DNA of 64,000 nt, taken from Membranihabitans maritimus. Its GTDB lineage: Bacteria; Bacteroidota; Bacteroidia; Chitinophagales; Saprospiraceae. The notes under the pieces were generated by a model. The model did not search any database. It worked only from the letters and a program-made list of their open reading frames with translations, and was not told where the DNA came from. Location of the stretch: contig NZ_JAJSLW010000001.1 of assembly GCF_021729145.1 (NCBI RefSeq), positions 248,001-312,000 on the forward strand, given 5' to 3'. Positions 18,642-28,555 of this stretch are shown here, in pieces (position 1 is the first letter of the stretch; every line of letters starts with the position of its first letter). The translations under genes were made by a program, and so were the position numbers.

Positions 18642-19422
18642 TAATTGCCCAATTTATACCATTTATTAACAAGGTAATAAATTCCGGTTTTTTAAAATCC
18701 GAAGGATGCCCTAACGAAGTATAAAAAACCTTCCCATTATTCTTGGTCTTTCGCGTCCATGCAATCGGTTCTTGCTTACCATCGGAAGTCCCCTCTAAAA
18801 GGACCTTAATATTAGGGTCCAATAGTGGAGCTACCAGGTAAACATTCCCATCACTATGCCATTCTCTGGTTTTATATCTTTGTATAATAGCGTGGTTATC
18901 TTGTTCTACATTTACTTCTACGTCCGTCCCCGGACCTACAGGGCCATATCCACGATTTTCGCAACCAAGTATTTCAGGAACAAACTCCTTCCAATCGATA
19001 TATCCATCCTTTATTTCTTCACGAACTGAAAATGCATGATTGGCCGTGCGAATACCAACTAAGGGTTTACCCGCTTCCAAATACTCTTTGATCATGTTCA
19101 TCTGGTCTGATTTCAAGGCTACTCTCCGGCTAAACACTACCAAAAGATCTGCATTTTTGATTTTATGTAGCCCCGGGTATTTAAAGCCCGTCCTTTCTCC
19201 TTTACCCAAAATGACCGTTGCTTTCAATCCGTACTCCTTCTCCAATTGTTTAGCGAATGGAGGAATTGTCAAATGCGCTTCATAATTATTCTCGTCCTCA
19301 CTAATTAGAAAGACAATATGGGGCTTTGCCGGGTCACCGAAACTTACAGTAGGTACGGTTTCAGCCTTTACCATTATCGTCAGTATTCCGAATATCACGG
19401 AAAAGATCATTTCTATGTTCAT
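18634..19422 (-). CDS. Secreted ThuA-domain protein (copy 1)
   Basis: This 262-residue protein has a short signal peptide and one ThuA (class I glutamine-amidotransferase-like) domain. Recognisable elements are FLISEDENNYEAHLTIP, ADLLVVFSRRVAL, VGIRTANHAFS, EILGCENRGYGP and a C-terminal KVFYTSLGHPSDF. ThuA proteins accompany Gfo/Idh/MocA oxidoreductases in trehalose and related disaccharide use through 3-keto intermediates, but the exact reaction is not settled. The motif GCENRGY recurs in the two other ThuA copies at 28809 and 29612, so the three form one subgroup. It overlaps the downstream propeller gene by 8 bases and follows the ceramidase-like gene by 3 bases, indicating one operon. Confidence 0.87.
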   Translation of the reverse strand: MNIEMIFSVIFGILTIMVKAETVPTVSFGDPAKPHIVFLISEDENNYEAHLTIPPFAKQLEKEYGLKATVILGKGERTGFKYPGLHKIKNADLLVVFSRRVALKSDQMNMIKEYLEAGKPLVGIRTANHAFSVREEIKDGYIDWKEFVPEILGCENRGYGPVGPGTDVEVNVEQDNHAIIQRYKTREWHSDGNVYLVAPLLDPNIKVLLEGTSDGKQEPIAWTRKTKNNGKVFYTSLGHPSDFKKPEFITLLINGINWAINE

Positions 19423-19425
19423 AAC

Positions 19426-20823
19426 CTATTCGCTTTCAAAAATTGAGTTCAATAATTCAATGGCAGATTTTACCATAAATAATCCTGAGTTATCTGTTCC
19501 GAGATTGGTTCGTTCACCGGTTTCGTATCCCCCGTATTCCTTTTCCCCGGGCATGCCACAATAATGACCTCCATTTCCATTCGAATACCCCAGTACAATG
19601 GTATGGGGAAATGGGGAAGCCGAACGGATAGCCATTCCTAATTCGGTCATAGGTTCGCCAGGTAATGTAACAATTGCCAAGGGTCCTACGGAAACAACCT
19701 GAACTTCCGCAGGAAGAACATTCAGCCCCGTTCTTTCTCTACCGTAATCAGTCAAAGGAAGTCCCATTCCTTTTGTTCCCACTTTTAAAGGAGAAGACTG
19801 AATTCTAGCGCTGAATGAGTAAGCTGTGGAAATGTAAGAAGACAATCCTTCAGCCATTTCATCAACAGCTTCAGGTCCACGGCGCCAGGGATTAATATCA
19901 CCTGCGGTCCCTTGTAGAAACAAGTTTTCACCGCCCAGCTTTTCATTTAATTCTTCTGTAGCTTGACCAGACCAATCACCGGACAGATCATCGGAAAAAG
20001 GATAGATTGAGACTGCATGGCATGACATATGGAAAATGGTAGAAATGTTATTCCCTTCAGTATCCCTGAAAGAAATAGCTGTCAATGTGCGGTCCAATGG
20101 TCCAAAAGTGCTTTCACCACTGAGTACATTGGGATCCCAATCTTCATGTTTGTAATTAAATCCATCCGGAGTACCGGTCTTTTCTACACCCCAGGTGACG
20201 GGTCTTGGGCGTCGGTTTCGCATATACTTCGAAGCATCATACCTTCCAATCCACAGGGAAGCGGGCTGAAGATTTTCATTTGCCTCTTCAACGGCCTGAA
20301 CAGTTTCGGCGATCAGAACTTCCATCCATTTTTTGAAATATGGATCTTCATTTTGCCTCGGCATATGTCGGGTTACCCACCATGGGTCCAGTTCTTTACC
20401 TCTATTGTTATCATTGCCGTACACAGGTGACCATGGGGCAGAATGATTATGGGCTGCGTTTAACATGATATTATTTTCGGGTATACCCAGTTTTTCTGCA
20501 ATTTTTTCTCTTACTTGCTTTGTAGCCGATTCCCCTGCATCTACCAATTCCCAATGGATAATGACTGCTTTATCGACTCCATCTGAAAGGACCAGTGCCC
20601 GACTGAATATAGGACTACTAATTCCGGTATATGATTTTCCCGTCACCCAATTTTTAACTTCTACCGGAGGAGTAATATCCTTTTTTGCCACTCCTACTTG
20701 CAGATTCATGTCTTGAATATTAGAAGAAATGTAATTTGTTGCAACCATCGTACTTGCTGAAATGCAAAATAACGCTATAAACAATAACATTTTTAGTAAA
20801 AAGATTCTATGTAACCTATTCAT
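19426..20823 (-). CDS. Neutral-ceramidase-like hydrolase, subtype B
   Basis: This secreted protein of 465 residues has a hydrophobic signal (about residues 8-28). It differs from subtype A: the start reads KNWVTGKSYTG and the first zinc motif is AAHNHSAPWSPVYG (His125 and His127). The second is MSCHAVSIYPFSDDLSGDW. The nucleophile region is TAGDINPWRRG, which keeps GD but has Asn instead of Ser. LPGEPMTELG carries the likely Glu ligand and YGGYETG the Tyr. Its closest relative in the window is the gene at 35645. It follows an alpha/beta-hydrolase gene directly after a SusC/D pair. Probable periplasmic metal-dependent hydrolase of an amide-containing substrate. Confidence 0.85.
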   Translation of the reverse strand: MNRLHRIFLLKMLLFIALFCISASTMVATNYISSNIQDMNLQVGVAKKDITPPVEVKNWVTGKSYTGISSPIFSRALVLSDGVDKAVIIHWELVDAGESATKQVREKIAEKLGIPENNIMLNAAHNHSAPWSPVYGNDNNRGKELDPWWVTRHMPRQNEDPYFKKWMEVLIAETVQAVEEANENLQPASLWIGRYDASKYMRNRRPRPVTWGVEKTGTPDGFNYKHEDWDPNVLSGESTFGPLDRTLTAISFRDTEGNNISTIFHMSCHAVSIYPFSDDLSGDWSGQATEELNEKLGGENLFLQGTAGDINPWRRGPEAVDEMAEGLSSYISTAYSFSARIQSSPLKVGTKGMGLPLTDYGRERTGLNVLPAEVQVVSVGPLAIVTLPGEPMTELGMAIRSASPFPHTIVLGYSNGNGGHYCGMPGEKEYGGYETGERTNLGTDNSGLFMVKSAIELLNSIFESE

Positions 20824-20833
20824 TGTATATATT

Positions 20834-21988
20834 TTATTCCATTGTATGTTTATTCGGGATATGGCTTAATATTTTATCAATAAACTCATATGATTCTCTT
20901 CGCACCGAAGTAGGAAAATCATGTCCTGCATCCGGATACCGCACTTGTAATTGAGATTCTGACCGGTAAAAAGAGTATAATTCTTTTACTTTAGAAATAC
21001 CCTCTTCCACACCTTTAAAATCAAAGTTCGCATCACCTGTAGGTGAATTGGAGAAAAATGCACGCGGAGCCATTAAAGCAATGACCTCGTGAAAATTAAA
21101 GGGAAGTTGATCACCCTCCAAATCATATTTCGTACGAATGAGTGGCATATATCGCTCCTGTGCCCACGGTCCCAATCTTCCACCGTATCTTTCAATAGCT
21201 GATTCTCCGATGTCATAATTTTCAAACTGGGTCCATCCACAACTAGATACAACAACTTTCACTCTTGGGTCAAAAGCACCAAGAAACATGGCATTGTGTC
21301 CACCCAATGAATGCCCAATTGCACCGATGCGGTTAATATCAACCTCTTCTAATTGGGTAAGAAAATCAATACACTTCATATGGTAATAAATACCAGCTAT
21401 GGTACCGGATTTGTATTGTGGATTATCGAGATCAAAATCTTTTAAATCCCCAAAAGTAATATAGTCCGGTGCAATAACAATATATCCTCGTTCAGCCAAT
21501 TCCTTTGCATACCCCCGATTGGCCTTCCCCTGGCCATCTACTATTTTTTTCCCTTCCGCGCCCGTCGGATGCAAAGCAACTAAAGCTGGAAGTTTGCCAG
21601 AGGTACTCGTGCGTTTGGGTAAATATAAATATACCGGTATTTTTTCTTTCCGGGATTCCTCCAATATTACCTCCATCCTAATGTAAGAGTCCGTTTCAAA
21701 GGTATCTAAAACCTGGAATACAACTTTCTCTGCTTCAATACCCACGGGGAGTGGCCCCATAACCTCTTGAAGATTCTGAAGAATGGAATACCTGTACGTT
21801 TCCCATTCTGCAGGAGAAGAAAATGAAATTTCTTTTTTTTCCGAAGTGGAATAGAAGTTAAAAGTCTCCGATGATAATTGACAAATTCCTTTATTGAATG
21901 AAATAAAAACCATAACAGCCGCTAAAAGCAGAGTGCATGTTTTTATAACATTTTGATCAATTCGCATTATTGGTGACTTCCTTTTCAA
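20834..21988 (-). CDS. Secreted alpha/beta-hydrolase (copy 1 of 3)
   Basis: This 384-residue protein has an N-terminal signal segment (about residues 17-37). The alpha/beta-hydrolase core carries the nucleophile elbow GHSLGGHNA (Ser227) and a C-terminal YPDAGHDFP supplying the catalytic His. The lid region ALHPTGAEGKK and the phrase SSCGWTQFENY are shared with the genes at 38570 and 37388. The family resembles dienelactone-hydrolase or acetyl-xylan-esterase-like proteins found in glycan loci. It does not show the glucuronoyl-esterase elbow GCSRxGKGA. It is the first gene after SusD, separated from it by a strong hairpin, and is followed after 10 bases by a ceramidase-like gene. A de-esterification role is probable; the ester is unknown. 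Confidence 0.83.
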   Translation of the reverse strand: MKRKSPIMRIDQNVIKTCTLLLAAVMVFISFNKGICQLSSETFNFYSTSEKKEISFSSPAEWETYRYSILQNLQEVMGPLPVGIEAEKVVFQVLDTFETDSYIRMEVILEESRKEKIPVYLYLPKRTSTSGKLPALVALHPTGAEGKKIVDGQGKANRGYAKELAERGYIVIAPDYITFGDLKDFDLDNPQYKSGTIAGIYYHMKCIDFLTQLEEVDINRIGAIGHSLGGHNAMFLGAFDPRVKVVVSSCGWTQFENYDIGESAIERYGGRLGPWAQERYMPLIRTKYDLEGDQLPFNFHEVIALMAPRAFFSNSPTGDANFDFKGVEEGISKVKELYSFYRSESQLQVRYPDAGHDFPTSVRRESYEFIDKILSHIPNKHTME

Positions 21989-22020
21989 TTTAATTTAGAT
22001 CATTTTCTCTTACAAAATAA

Positions 22021-22052
22021 CCATGGCAGACTTACTTTTAAGTCGGCCATGG
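22021..22052 (-). terminator. Hairpin between SusD and downstream enzyme genes (terminator or attenuator)
   Basis: CCATGGC at 22021-22027 pairs with GCCATGG at 22046-22052, and GACTTA at 22029-22034 pairs with TAAGTC at 22039-22044. There is one mismatch between the stems and a CTTT loop. On the minus strand it is followed by TTATTTTG. Its position after SusD suggests partial termination or mRNA-end protection, giving more SusC/D than enzyme transcript. Confidence 0.65.
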
Positions 22053-22117
22053 CATAAAACAATTTCAATGGATTTATTTTCCTGATATAACTATCAATTT
22101 TTACAATTCAATTAGCA

Positions 22118-23935
22118 TTACTCTATAGTTTCTAATGGTGGCTGATTGTTCTGGGCGCCAGCATACCCAATATTTTGATTTATAGTTCCGAGCGTATTGG
22201 CGTTAATTAAACGGTCATCAATAGGCCACAAAAAGTGATGCGGTTCAATCGTCGGTGATTGCCCAATGACAATAAACTTATCTCCTATAGGCAAGTCCAA
22301 TCCCAGGAATGTTTGGGTTCTGGGCCCGGAGTATTGTGGATAAAAGAAATTTAATCCTGTTACCCTGTCGTAGTACCAATTGTTATCCGCAAGGGTTTCT
22401 TCAGAATATCCATTGATTCCCATAGCTGCCATAGTAAACGAGACTCTTACCAATTCATTTTGTCTCGGCGTTTCGGCAAATAATTCTCGAGCCCTTTCAT
22501 CAAAGATATAATCTATCGTGACTTCATCCGGAGAGATGGGTTCGGCTTGCGCCCGCTCCCGAATCATATTTATATCATTGGCCGCAGACGCCAAGTCTCC
22601 ATTCCAGAAATAGGCTTCTGCCCGGATCAAGTAGGTTTCGGCCAATCTGTATACATACCAATCGCCGTTCCCTCCGCTAGGTCTTGTAGCAGGATCCCCT
22701 TCAAATACCATAGTTTTGTAAATCGGCATCGCATACATTGAGCTAAGCACACTGTAGGGATCTCCCGTCATATATTCCAGTCTCCATGGCTCGCCGTAGT
22801 CTACCGATTCCGTATTATTATAAAACATTTCATTGATATCCTTCCAATTAATATCAGCCCTACGCAAATCTGGTGTATTACTCCATTCAAAATCATCCTC
22901 TTCCCATACATCATATTGATACCATTCGGAAAGGGCAGCATCCGGATTTCCTCTACCAAGTGAATCATACAGAGGTCCGGCATCAATCATTCCTCTATTC
23001 CCTTCACTGTCCCTGTGTCGGGAATGCCACCATGCGGGGTGATACGTTCTCATGGAATATGTACCAACACTCTTAGCAGCATCCGGGGCTTCAAACCGGT
23101 CTACAATCGAAAGAATATTTTCAGTATTCGTTGATAAATTTTTGTTTTGGGGTCTGTGCAAATCCCAAATTACATTTTTGCTTGCATCACCCGCATCCAC
23201 ACCAAACCGCTCAGTCATAAGCGCATATGGACCATTAATAACTTCCGAGGAAGCCGAAATGGCTCTGTCAAAATCCATATTCGCCAGTGCAATTTTGGAT
23301 AATAAATGATTGCCGGCACCTAAGGTGACTGCTCCGGGAATTGCCGTTTCTGGTAAATGTTGTACAGCAAATTCCATATCGGATTGAATTTTATCTAGTA
23401 TAGCCCATCGGCTGTGGGTGTTAAAATCCAAACGAGCACTTTGCACTTCTTCCCCGATGAACGGTACATCTCCGTAATTGTGGACCAATCGATAGTACCA
23501 GTAAGATCTGTGCCAATAAGCTTCAGCCAGTATTTGATTCCTATCTTCCTGATTTTCCCATTCGATGTCGTCAATTCTAGAAATGGCTACATTGGCATTT
23601 TTAATAAATTCATAGATGTTATTTATTTGTCCCACATAATTGGAATACCGATCCGTACTGGGAGTTAGTTGAGTCATGTCCAACTGAACATTGGGTACAG
23701 CAGCTTCGGAAGTATTCCACTGATGGTGCATTAAATCCCGGTTACCGGTATTTTCAGACACTAAGGCCTTTCTCATAGTGATCAACAAGGCTTCAAATCC
23801 TTCTTTATTTACATAAATGTTTTCCGGCGCAAAGAAAGAAAGTGGTTCCGGTTTTAGAAAATCATCGTCGGAACAAGAAGTTGCAAGCACAATGATTATT
23901 AATGTATATATATTGATTTTTATTAATCGTTTCAT
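22118..23935 (-). CDS. SusD/RagB-family outer-membrane lipoprotein (system 1)
   Basis: This 605-residue protein has the lipobox LATSC (Cys about residue 21), so it is probably a surface lipoprotein. The helical SusD fold is indicated by AEAYWHRSYWYYRLVHNYGDVPF (here only LVHNYGDVPF is diagnostic), YRLAETYLIRAEAYF and FDERARELFAETPR. It ends NQPPLETIE. It is the glycan-binding partner of the SusC encoded immediately upstream at 23959-27132. It is closely related to the SusD at 39714, sharing EPLSFxAPENxYV at the N-terminus, and to the remnant at 37115. The pair imports a ligand of unknown nature, and the genes downstream suggest an acylated or amide-bearing glycoconjugate. Confidence 0.93.
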   Translation of the reverse strand: MKRLIKINIYTLIIIVLATSCSDDDFLKPEPLSFFAPENIYVNKEGFEALLITMRKALVSENTGNRDLMHHQWNTSEAAVPNVQLDMTQLTPSTDRYSNYVGQINNIYEFIKNANVAISRIDDIEWENQEDRNQILAEAYWHRSYWYYRLVHNYGDVPFIGEEVQSARLDFNTHSRWAILDKIQSDMEFAVQHLPETAIPGAVTLGAGNHLLSKIALANMDFDRAISASSEVINGPYALMTERFGVDAGDASKNVIWDLHRPQNKNLSTNTENILSIVDRFEAPDAAKSVGTYSMRTYHPAWWHSRHRDSEGNRGMIDAGPLYDSLGRGNPDAALSEWYQYDVWEEDDFEWSNTPDLRRADINWKDINEMFYNNTESVDYGEPWRLEYMTGDPYSVLSSMYAMPIYKTMVFEGDPATRPSGGNGDWYVYRLAETYLIRAEAYFWNGDLASAANDINMIRERAQAEPISPDEVTIDYIFDERARELFAETPRQNELVRVSFTMAAMGINGYSEETLADNNWYYDRVTGLNFFYPQYSGPRTQTFLGLDLPIGDKFIVIGQSPTIEPHHFLWPIDDRLINANTLGTINQNIGYAGAQNNQPPLETIE

Positions 23936-23958
23936 GATTATATCTTTTAAGTTTGAAA

Positions 23959-26900
23959 CTATAATGACATACTTAAACCGACGGTATACGTCCTTGGCAT
24001 CGGCGAATTAATTCCTGACTCCGGATCCCAACCTGGCCATTCCGTAAAGGTGGCAAGGTTCCTGATCGATGCAAAAACCCGCAAACTCTGAAAGTTAGCA
24101 ACCTGTGCTATTTCAGATGGCAACGTATAGTTCAAAGTAACATCCTGGATTCGTACAAATTCACGGGATTTGAAGACCATAATTCCACCTCCGTAAGGTG
24201 CGTCATTTTGGCCAAGGCGAGGCCATTCATTGGATCGGTTTTCAGCAGTCCAATACGGTGTAGGCGGAGTATTTCTTCTGTCGTATGTTGAGTGTCTGTG
24301 GATGGCATGAGAAAATGCACCGATATGACCAAGGTCCGCTCTTAAGAAAATGGAAGCGGAAAAGTTTTGTAAGAAATTAAATTCATTACGCAAGCCCAGT
24401 CTATATCGGGGTTGTTCGTAACCGATAAAAGTCTTATCATCCAGAGCCTCATAGGTCCCATTGTTATTGAGGTCAGCACCCTTCAAATCACCTGGCTCCA
24501 AACCATACGTTTCTGCTTCATCCGCTTCCTCTTCTTGCCAAACACCTACAATATCGTAGTTCCATACAGCATCAATAGGACGACCAATGAACCATTCATT
24601 TTCAAAGTCTGGAATCTCTCCTTCGTATTGTTGACCTTCCAACGTATAGTTTCCACTTTCCCCAAATAGTGAGATGATTTCATTTCGGTTCAATGAAAGA
24701 TTAAAAGTCGTTCTCCAATTAAAGTTTTCTGAACTTATATTAACAGAGTTAATCATCATTTCAAACCCTTTATTTCCTAACTCTCCAATATTCGTAGTAA
24801 TATCAGAAAAACCTGTTATTCTAGGCAAGGTACGGTTTACCAGGAGGTTTTGAGTTGTCATATCGTAGTAATCCAGAGAAACATTGATCCTGTTTTCCAA
24901 TATACCCAGGTCAATTCCGACATTAAAAGATTCTGTTTCCTCCCAAATTAATCCGGGGTTGGCAAGTGAAGAAGTAAATACCCCAATTTGCACTTGCGAT
25001 CCGTCGTAATATTGATTTGATGTCAGCTGGGCTAACGCAGAATATGCCCCGATATCTCTGTTACCATTTACACCATAGGATAATCGCACTTTCGCCTGGT
25101 CAATGCCGTTGATATTAAAGAAATCTTCTTCTGATAGCTTCCAGGCAAAGGCTCCTGCAGGAAAATTAGCACGCGGATTCAATTGACCAAATGCTGAAAA
25201 TCCATCCCTTCTGATAGAAGCGGTAATTAAATACTTATCCATCAATGTATAGTTCAACCTTGCCATCATGGCATCACCCGTAATTTTGGTATCATTTGCA
25301 TCTAATGCAGGGTTAATACCGAATTGTATGCCTGAATATCCCAATACCGGACTGGGTTGAAAAGTATTGTTTACCGAATAACTATTCCAGGTTCTGTTTT
25401 GCTCCTTATTATATAATAGGGTGACGTCAAAATTGTGGATGCCGAATGTCTTATTCCATTTCACGAGATTATCAATCATCCACTCATACCTGGCAAAGTC
25501 AGTTCTGTCTGCTCTTCCTCCAGAGACGTTTTGCCCTCCAACAATGGTTTGTGGAGACCAATAGTTGTAATCACGCAAATCTTCTATTCGAGGTTGGAAT
25601 GAAAGCTTATAGGTTATTCCAAAAGGCAATGTAACCTTGGCATATAATGAAGTAAATAAATTATTGAGTTTACGATCTCTATCTTGCCCCAAAGTATTTA
25701 TTAATGGATTTTGCCCTCCTATGTAATCACCGGGATACCATTTTAATGTACCGTCCTCATTACGCATTTGAGCAAATGGGCTTGTGGTCTGCATTCCACC
25801 GATACTTGCTGTAACTGAACTTTCATCTCGGACTGAAAATTGCGTATTTGCACCAGCGTTTAACCAATTGGTAACCTTAAAATCGACATTTAACCGGGAA
25901 CGGATGGTAGAGTATTCATCTCCACGGATAATTCCCTCGTTATTAACATAGCCTACAGACCAGTAATACGAAGAATTTTCCGTTCCACCACTAATACTCA
26001 AATCGTACTCCTGCCTCAACCCGGTTCTCATGGTTTCATCAAACCAATCGATGGTTTCACCTGCCAGATAGGCATCTATTTCCGTTGGAAAAAAGTTTAA
26101 CCTTGACAGGTATTCCCTTGTATTATCGGGTAGTGGATTGGGATTGAGGTTTCTCCATTCGTCTAAAGAAACTCCCTCACTTAGGTTTGCCGGGTCATCC
26201 CAGTAATAATCCGGAAAAGGTTGAACATTCCCACGGTAATAAGCTTTTCGAAAATCAATGTATTCATCCGGTCCACGAACGCCATAAGCATCCGATGTAG
26301 CTTCTGTAAGACCCAATTTTGTTGAGAAATTAATGGTTGGTTTCCCTGTTTTTCCTTTGGTTGTAGTTATAAGAATTACCCCTGATGCCGCTTTTGATCC
26401 AAAAACCGCAGCCGAACTGGCGTCTTTCAGAATATCAATGGTTTCTACATCATTGGGGTTGATATCTCGCAAACTACCGTTGAAAATGACACCATCCAGC
26501 ACAATCAATGGCTCCGTATTCGCAGTTAAGGAAGTAGGTCCTCTCACTTCCAGTGAACTACCACCTGCTGCCGATGTACTTTGATTAGCATTGAAACCTG
26601 CCACAGAGCCCGTTAACATATCCGTCAACTGTGTCATAGATTGGTCTTTGAACTTAGCGGCATCAACGCGCTGAACAGATCCTGTCAAATCACTTTTCTT
26701 TACAGTTCCATACCCGACGACTACGAGTTCGTCCAACATTTGAGCATCAGATTGAAGGCGAATGTCAATACTAGTCCTTCCTTCTAATTCAATTTCTTGC
26801 TTTTGGTACCCGACATAGGTTACTACAAGAATAGCATCTTCTGCTACATCCTGCAAGGTAAATGAACCGTCAAAATCCGTTGACGTCCCGTTATCCGTAC

Positions 26901-27132
26901 CTTTCACTAAAATATTTACGCCGATTAAAGGCTCTCCATTTTCATCAGTTACCATACCGGTAACGTTCACGTTTTTTTCTAAAGCCAACACCTTATAAGT
27001 TGTACTTGCTTCATTTAATAATGTCTCTCCTTCAAAACCATTATTAGCGATCATTGCTGAGAAAGGACTCGCAATTAGCCAGGAATTGAGAAGAATGGTT
27101 TGAGTAAACTTTTTCCATTTCATCTTTAACAA
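23959..27132 (-). CDS. SusC/RagA-family TonB-dependent transporter (system 1, no STN domain)
   Basis: This 1,057-residue outer-membrane transporter has a signal sequence. A CarboxypepD_reg-like domain (about residues 55-130; GEPLIGVNILVKG, DGSFTLQDV) is followed by the TonB box and plug start ELVVVGYGTVKKSDLTGSV. A 22-strand-type barrel fills the rest. The N-terminus goes directly into the carboxypeptidase-like domain without an STN signalling domain, so it should not signal through an anti-sigma factor. Instead a LacI-type operator lies 210 bases upstream. Its plug and early barrel closely match the STN-bearing SusC at 41499 (AAGG, IVLDGVIFNGSL, ILKDASSAA). The two are paralogs with different control. 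Probably the promoter-proximal gene of a long operon. Confidence 0.94.
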   Translation of the reverse strand: MLKMKWKKFTQTILLNSWLIASPFSAMIANNGFEGETLLNEASTTYKVLALEKNVNVTGMVTDENGEPLIGVNILVKGTDNGTSTDFDGSFTLQDVAEDAILVVTYVGYQKQEIELEGRTSIDIRLQSDAQMLDELVVVGYGTVKKSDLTGSVQRVDAAKFKDQSMTQLTDMLTGSVAGFNANQSTSAAGGSSLEVRGPTSLTANTEPLIVLDGVIFNGSLRDINPNDVETIDILKDASSAAVFGSKAASGVILITTTKGKTGKPTINFSTKLGLTEATSDAYGVRGPDEYIDFRKAYYRGNVQPFPDYYWDDPANLSEGVSLDEWRNLNPNPLPDNTREYLSRLNFFPTEIDAYLAGETIDWFDETMRTGLRQEYDLSISGGTENSSYYWSVGYVNNEGIIRGDEYSTIRSRLNVDFKVTNWLNAGANTQFSVRDESSVTASIGGMQTTSPFAQMRNEDGTLKWYPGDYIGGQNPLINTLGQDRDRKLNNLFTSLYAKVTLPFGITYKLSFQPRIEDLRDYNYWSPQTIVGGQNVSGGRADRTDFARYEWMIDNLVKWNKTFGIHNFDVTLLYNKEQNRTWNSYSVNNTFQPSPVLGYSGIQFGINPALDANDTKITGDAMMARLNYTLMDKYLITASIRRDGFSAFGQLNPRANFPAGAFAWKLSEEDFFNINGIDQAKVRLSYGVNGNRDIGAYSALAQLTSNQYYDGSQVQIGVFTSSLANPGLIWEETESFNVGIDLGILENRINVSLDYYDMTTQNLLVNRTLPRITGFSDITTNIGELGNKGFEMMINSVNISSENFNWRTTFNLSLNRNEIISLFGESGNYTLEGQQYEGEIPDFENEWFIGRPIDAVWNYDIVGVWQEEEADEAETYGLEPGDLKGADLNNNGTYEALDDKTFIGYEQPRYRLGLRNEFNFLQNFSASIFLRADLGHIGAFSHAIHRHSTYDRRNTPPTPYWTAENRSNEWPRLGQNDAPYGGGIMVFKSREFVRIQDVTLNYTLPSEIAQVANFQSLRVFASIRNLATFTEWPGWDPESGINSPMPRTYTVGLSMSL

Positions 27133-27341
27133 TTTAATATTTGATCAATTTTCACAATCTGTTTTTCGAAATTTTGTTTTCATGAATGAAGTTTGAAGTC
27201 GAAATCCATACGCCCCTCCTTACATTCATAGAGAGTTAAATTACCTAAGTGATATTCAGGGTTTAGCCAAATATCTTGTTAAATATTAGTGCACTATTTT
27301 TACTCCCCAAGCAAACGCCTTTACTTGGGCAATTATATTTT

Positions 27342-27359
27342 TTCGGTAACGTTACCGAA
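27342..27359 (-). promoter_or_regulatory. LacI-type operator upstream of SusC system 1
   Basis: TTCGGTAACGTTACCGAA is a perfect 18-base palindrome 209 bases upstream of the SusC ATG. On the minus strand TATATTCG overlaps its left edge and is one mismatch from the -7 consensus, though no matching -33 box is seen. If transcription starts here, the leader is about 200 nt. The surrounding gap of 384 bases (27133-27516) holds nothing else I recognise. Confidence 0.7.
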
Positions 27360-27516
27360 TATAGTAATAAATTTGAAAACATCCATTATTTAGGATATAA
27401 TAATTTTAAATTTTCCATTTAGGGAAGAATTGAAGTTAACAAATCAAATAGGGTAAAATTGTTGTAGATCAATAAATTGTAATCGAAATAATTACATTGA
27501 AGCTCATTCTTTTATT

Positions 27517-28533
27517 TTATTCTTTGATATTAATATTTGAAGGCTGAAGTAATTCAATTGACCAAACATCATTTACCAATGGAGGTGTCATTCCTCCGGC
27601 AATCCACAATCTATTTTTAAAAACATATGCAGAATGTTCGTGTCGTCCTTTCCACATTGGTCCCTTTGTATTTAATTTATTCCAATTTCTCCCATCTGAA
27701 GAATACCAGGCATCTTCCCAATTTATATATGGATTATTGGACCAACCACCTAGAACCCACATATTCCCCCGATAAACCACCGAAGAAAACCAAATTCGTT
27801 CATGCCACGGGGATGACTCCGTTTCCTGCACCCAGTGGATCCCGTCTTCACTGCTCCAAACATCATTATACGCTTTATATTCGGGGTCGTAGTTTCCGCC
27901 TCCCATTAGGTATATTTTGTTGTTTAAAACAACTGCCTGGTGAAAAGCACGGGGTGGCCAACCTGCATTATCCGTAGCTAATTTCCAGTCTTTACCATCT
28001 TCTGAGTACCAAACATCATTTAATAAGCTTTCTTCATCCCCATAGTAATAATCATTTGTACCGCCCAGTAACCAAATTTTGCCTTTAAACTCTACAATTG
28101 CAGCAGCACATCTGGGATCCCAATTTGCGCTTTCTACTACTAAATCCCAATTTTCTCCATTCTCTGAAGACCATACCTGATTACTAGCAGAGCGACCTTC
28201 GAGTCTTCCATTGTACCAACCACCCATAAACCACATTTTACCCCTAAATGTAGTGACCATAGGCAAATCACTATGAATCCACGGTGCTTTATCGGTAACT
28301 TTCTTCCACCTTTTTCCATTTTTTGATTTCCAAACATCACGGGGAGGCGCTTCGTATGAACTGTGCCACCCCCCGAATATCCAAAGATGGTCTTTAAATA
28401 CTAATTCACCCTGAGAATCCCTTGGTAACCATGCAACACTGTCTTTAACCAACTCCCATTGGGGAAGATCCTGGCTTTGACACGGGGTAAGAAATACTAG
28501 AAATGGCAATAAAAAAAAGGTAAAGTTTTTCAT
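27517..28533 (-). CDS. Secreted kelch-type beta-propeller protein
   Basis: This 338-residue protein has a signal peptide over about 20 residues. Six kelch-like blades follow, each with a W-I-x-GG type strand and a VWxSxDGxxW element. Examples are LWIFGGWHS, MWFMGGWYN, IWLLGGTND, IYLMGGGNY, MWVLGGWSN and LWIAGGMTP. Such propellers occur among galactose-oxidase-like and sialate-related (NanM-like) proteins. No oxidase Cys-Tyr copper site can be claimed here. It is the last gene of the system 2 series, beyond the two ThuA genes and the intergenic repeat, and lies about 160 bases upstream of the operator of system 1. A sugar-binding or sugar-isomerising role is possible, and I cannot assign one. 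Confidence 0.82.
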   Translation of the reverse strand: MKNFTFFLLPFLVFLTPCQSQDLPQWELVKDSVAWLPRDSQGELVFKDHLWIFGGWHSSYEAPPRDVWKSKNGKRWKKVTDKAPWIHSDLPMVTTFRGKMWFMGGWYNGRLEGRSASNQVWSSENGENWDLVVESANWDPRCAAAIVEFKGKIWLLGGTNDYYYGDEESLLNDVWYSEDGKDWKLATDNAGWPPRAFHQAVVLNNKIYLMGGGNYDPEYKAYNDVWSSEDGIHWVQETESSPWHERIWFSSVVYRGNMWVLGGWSNNPYINWEDAWYSSDGRNWNKLNTKGPMWKGRHEHSAYVFKNRLWIAGGMTPPLVNDVWSIELLQPSNINIKE

Positions 28534-28555
28534 AGTTTATGCTGATTTCGATGAT

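Noticed and set aside
26957-26971. CCGGTAACGTTCACG in the SusC system 1 gene, resembling half of the operator
   Set aside because: Only one half-site matches, and it encodes the equivalent conserved region of the carboxypeptidase-like domain.
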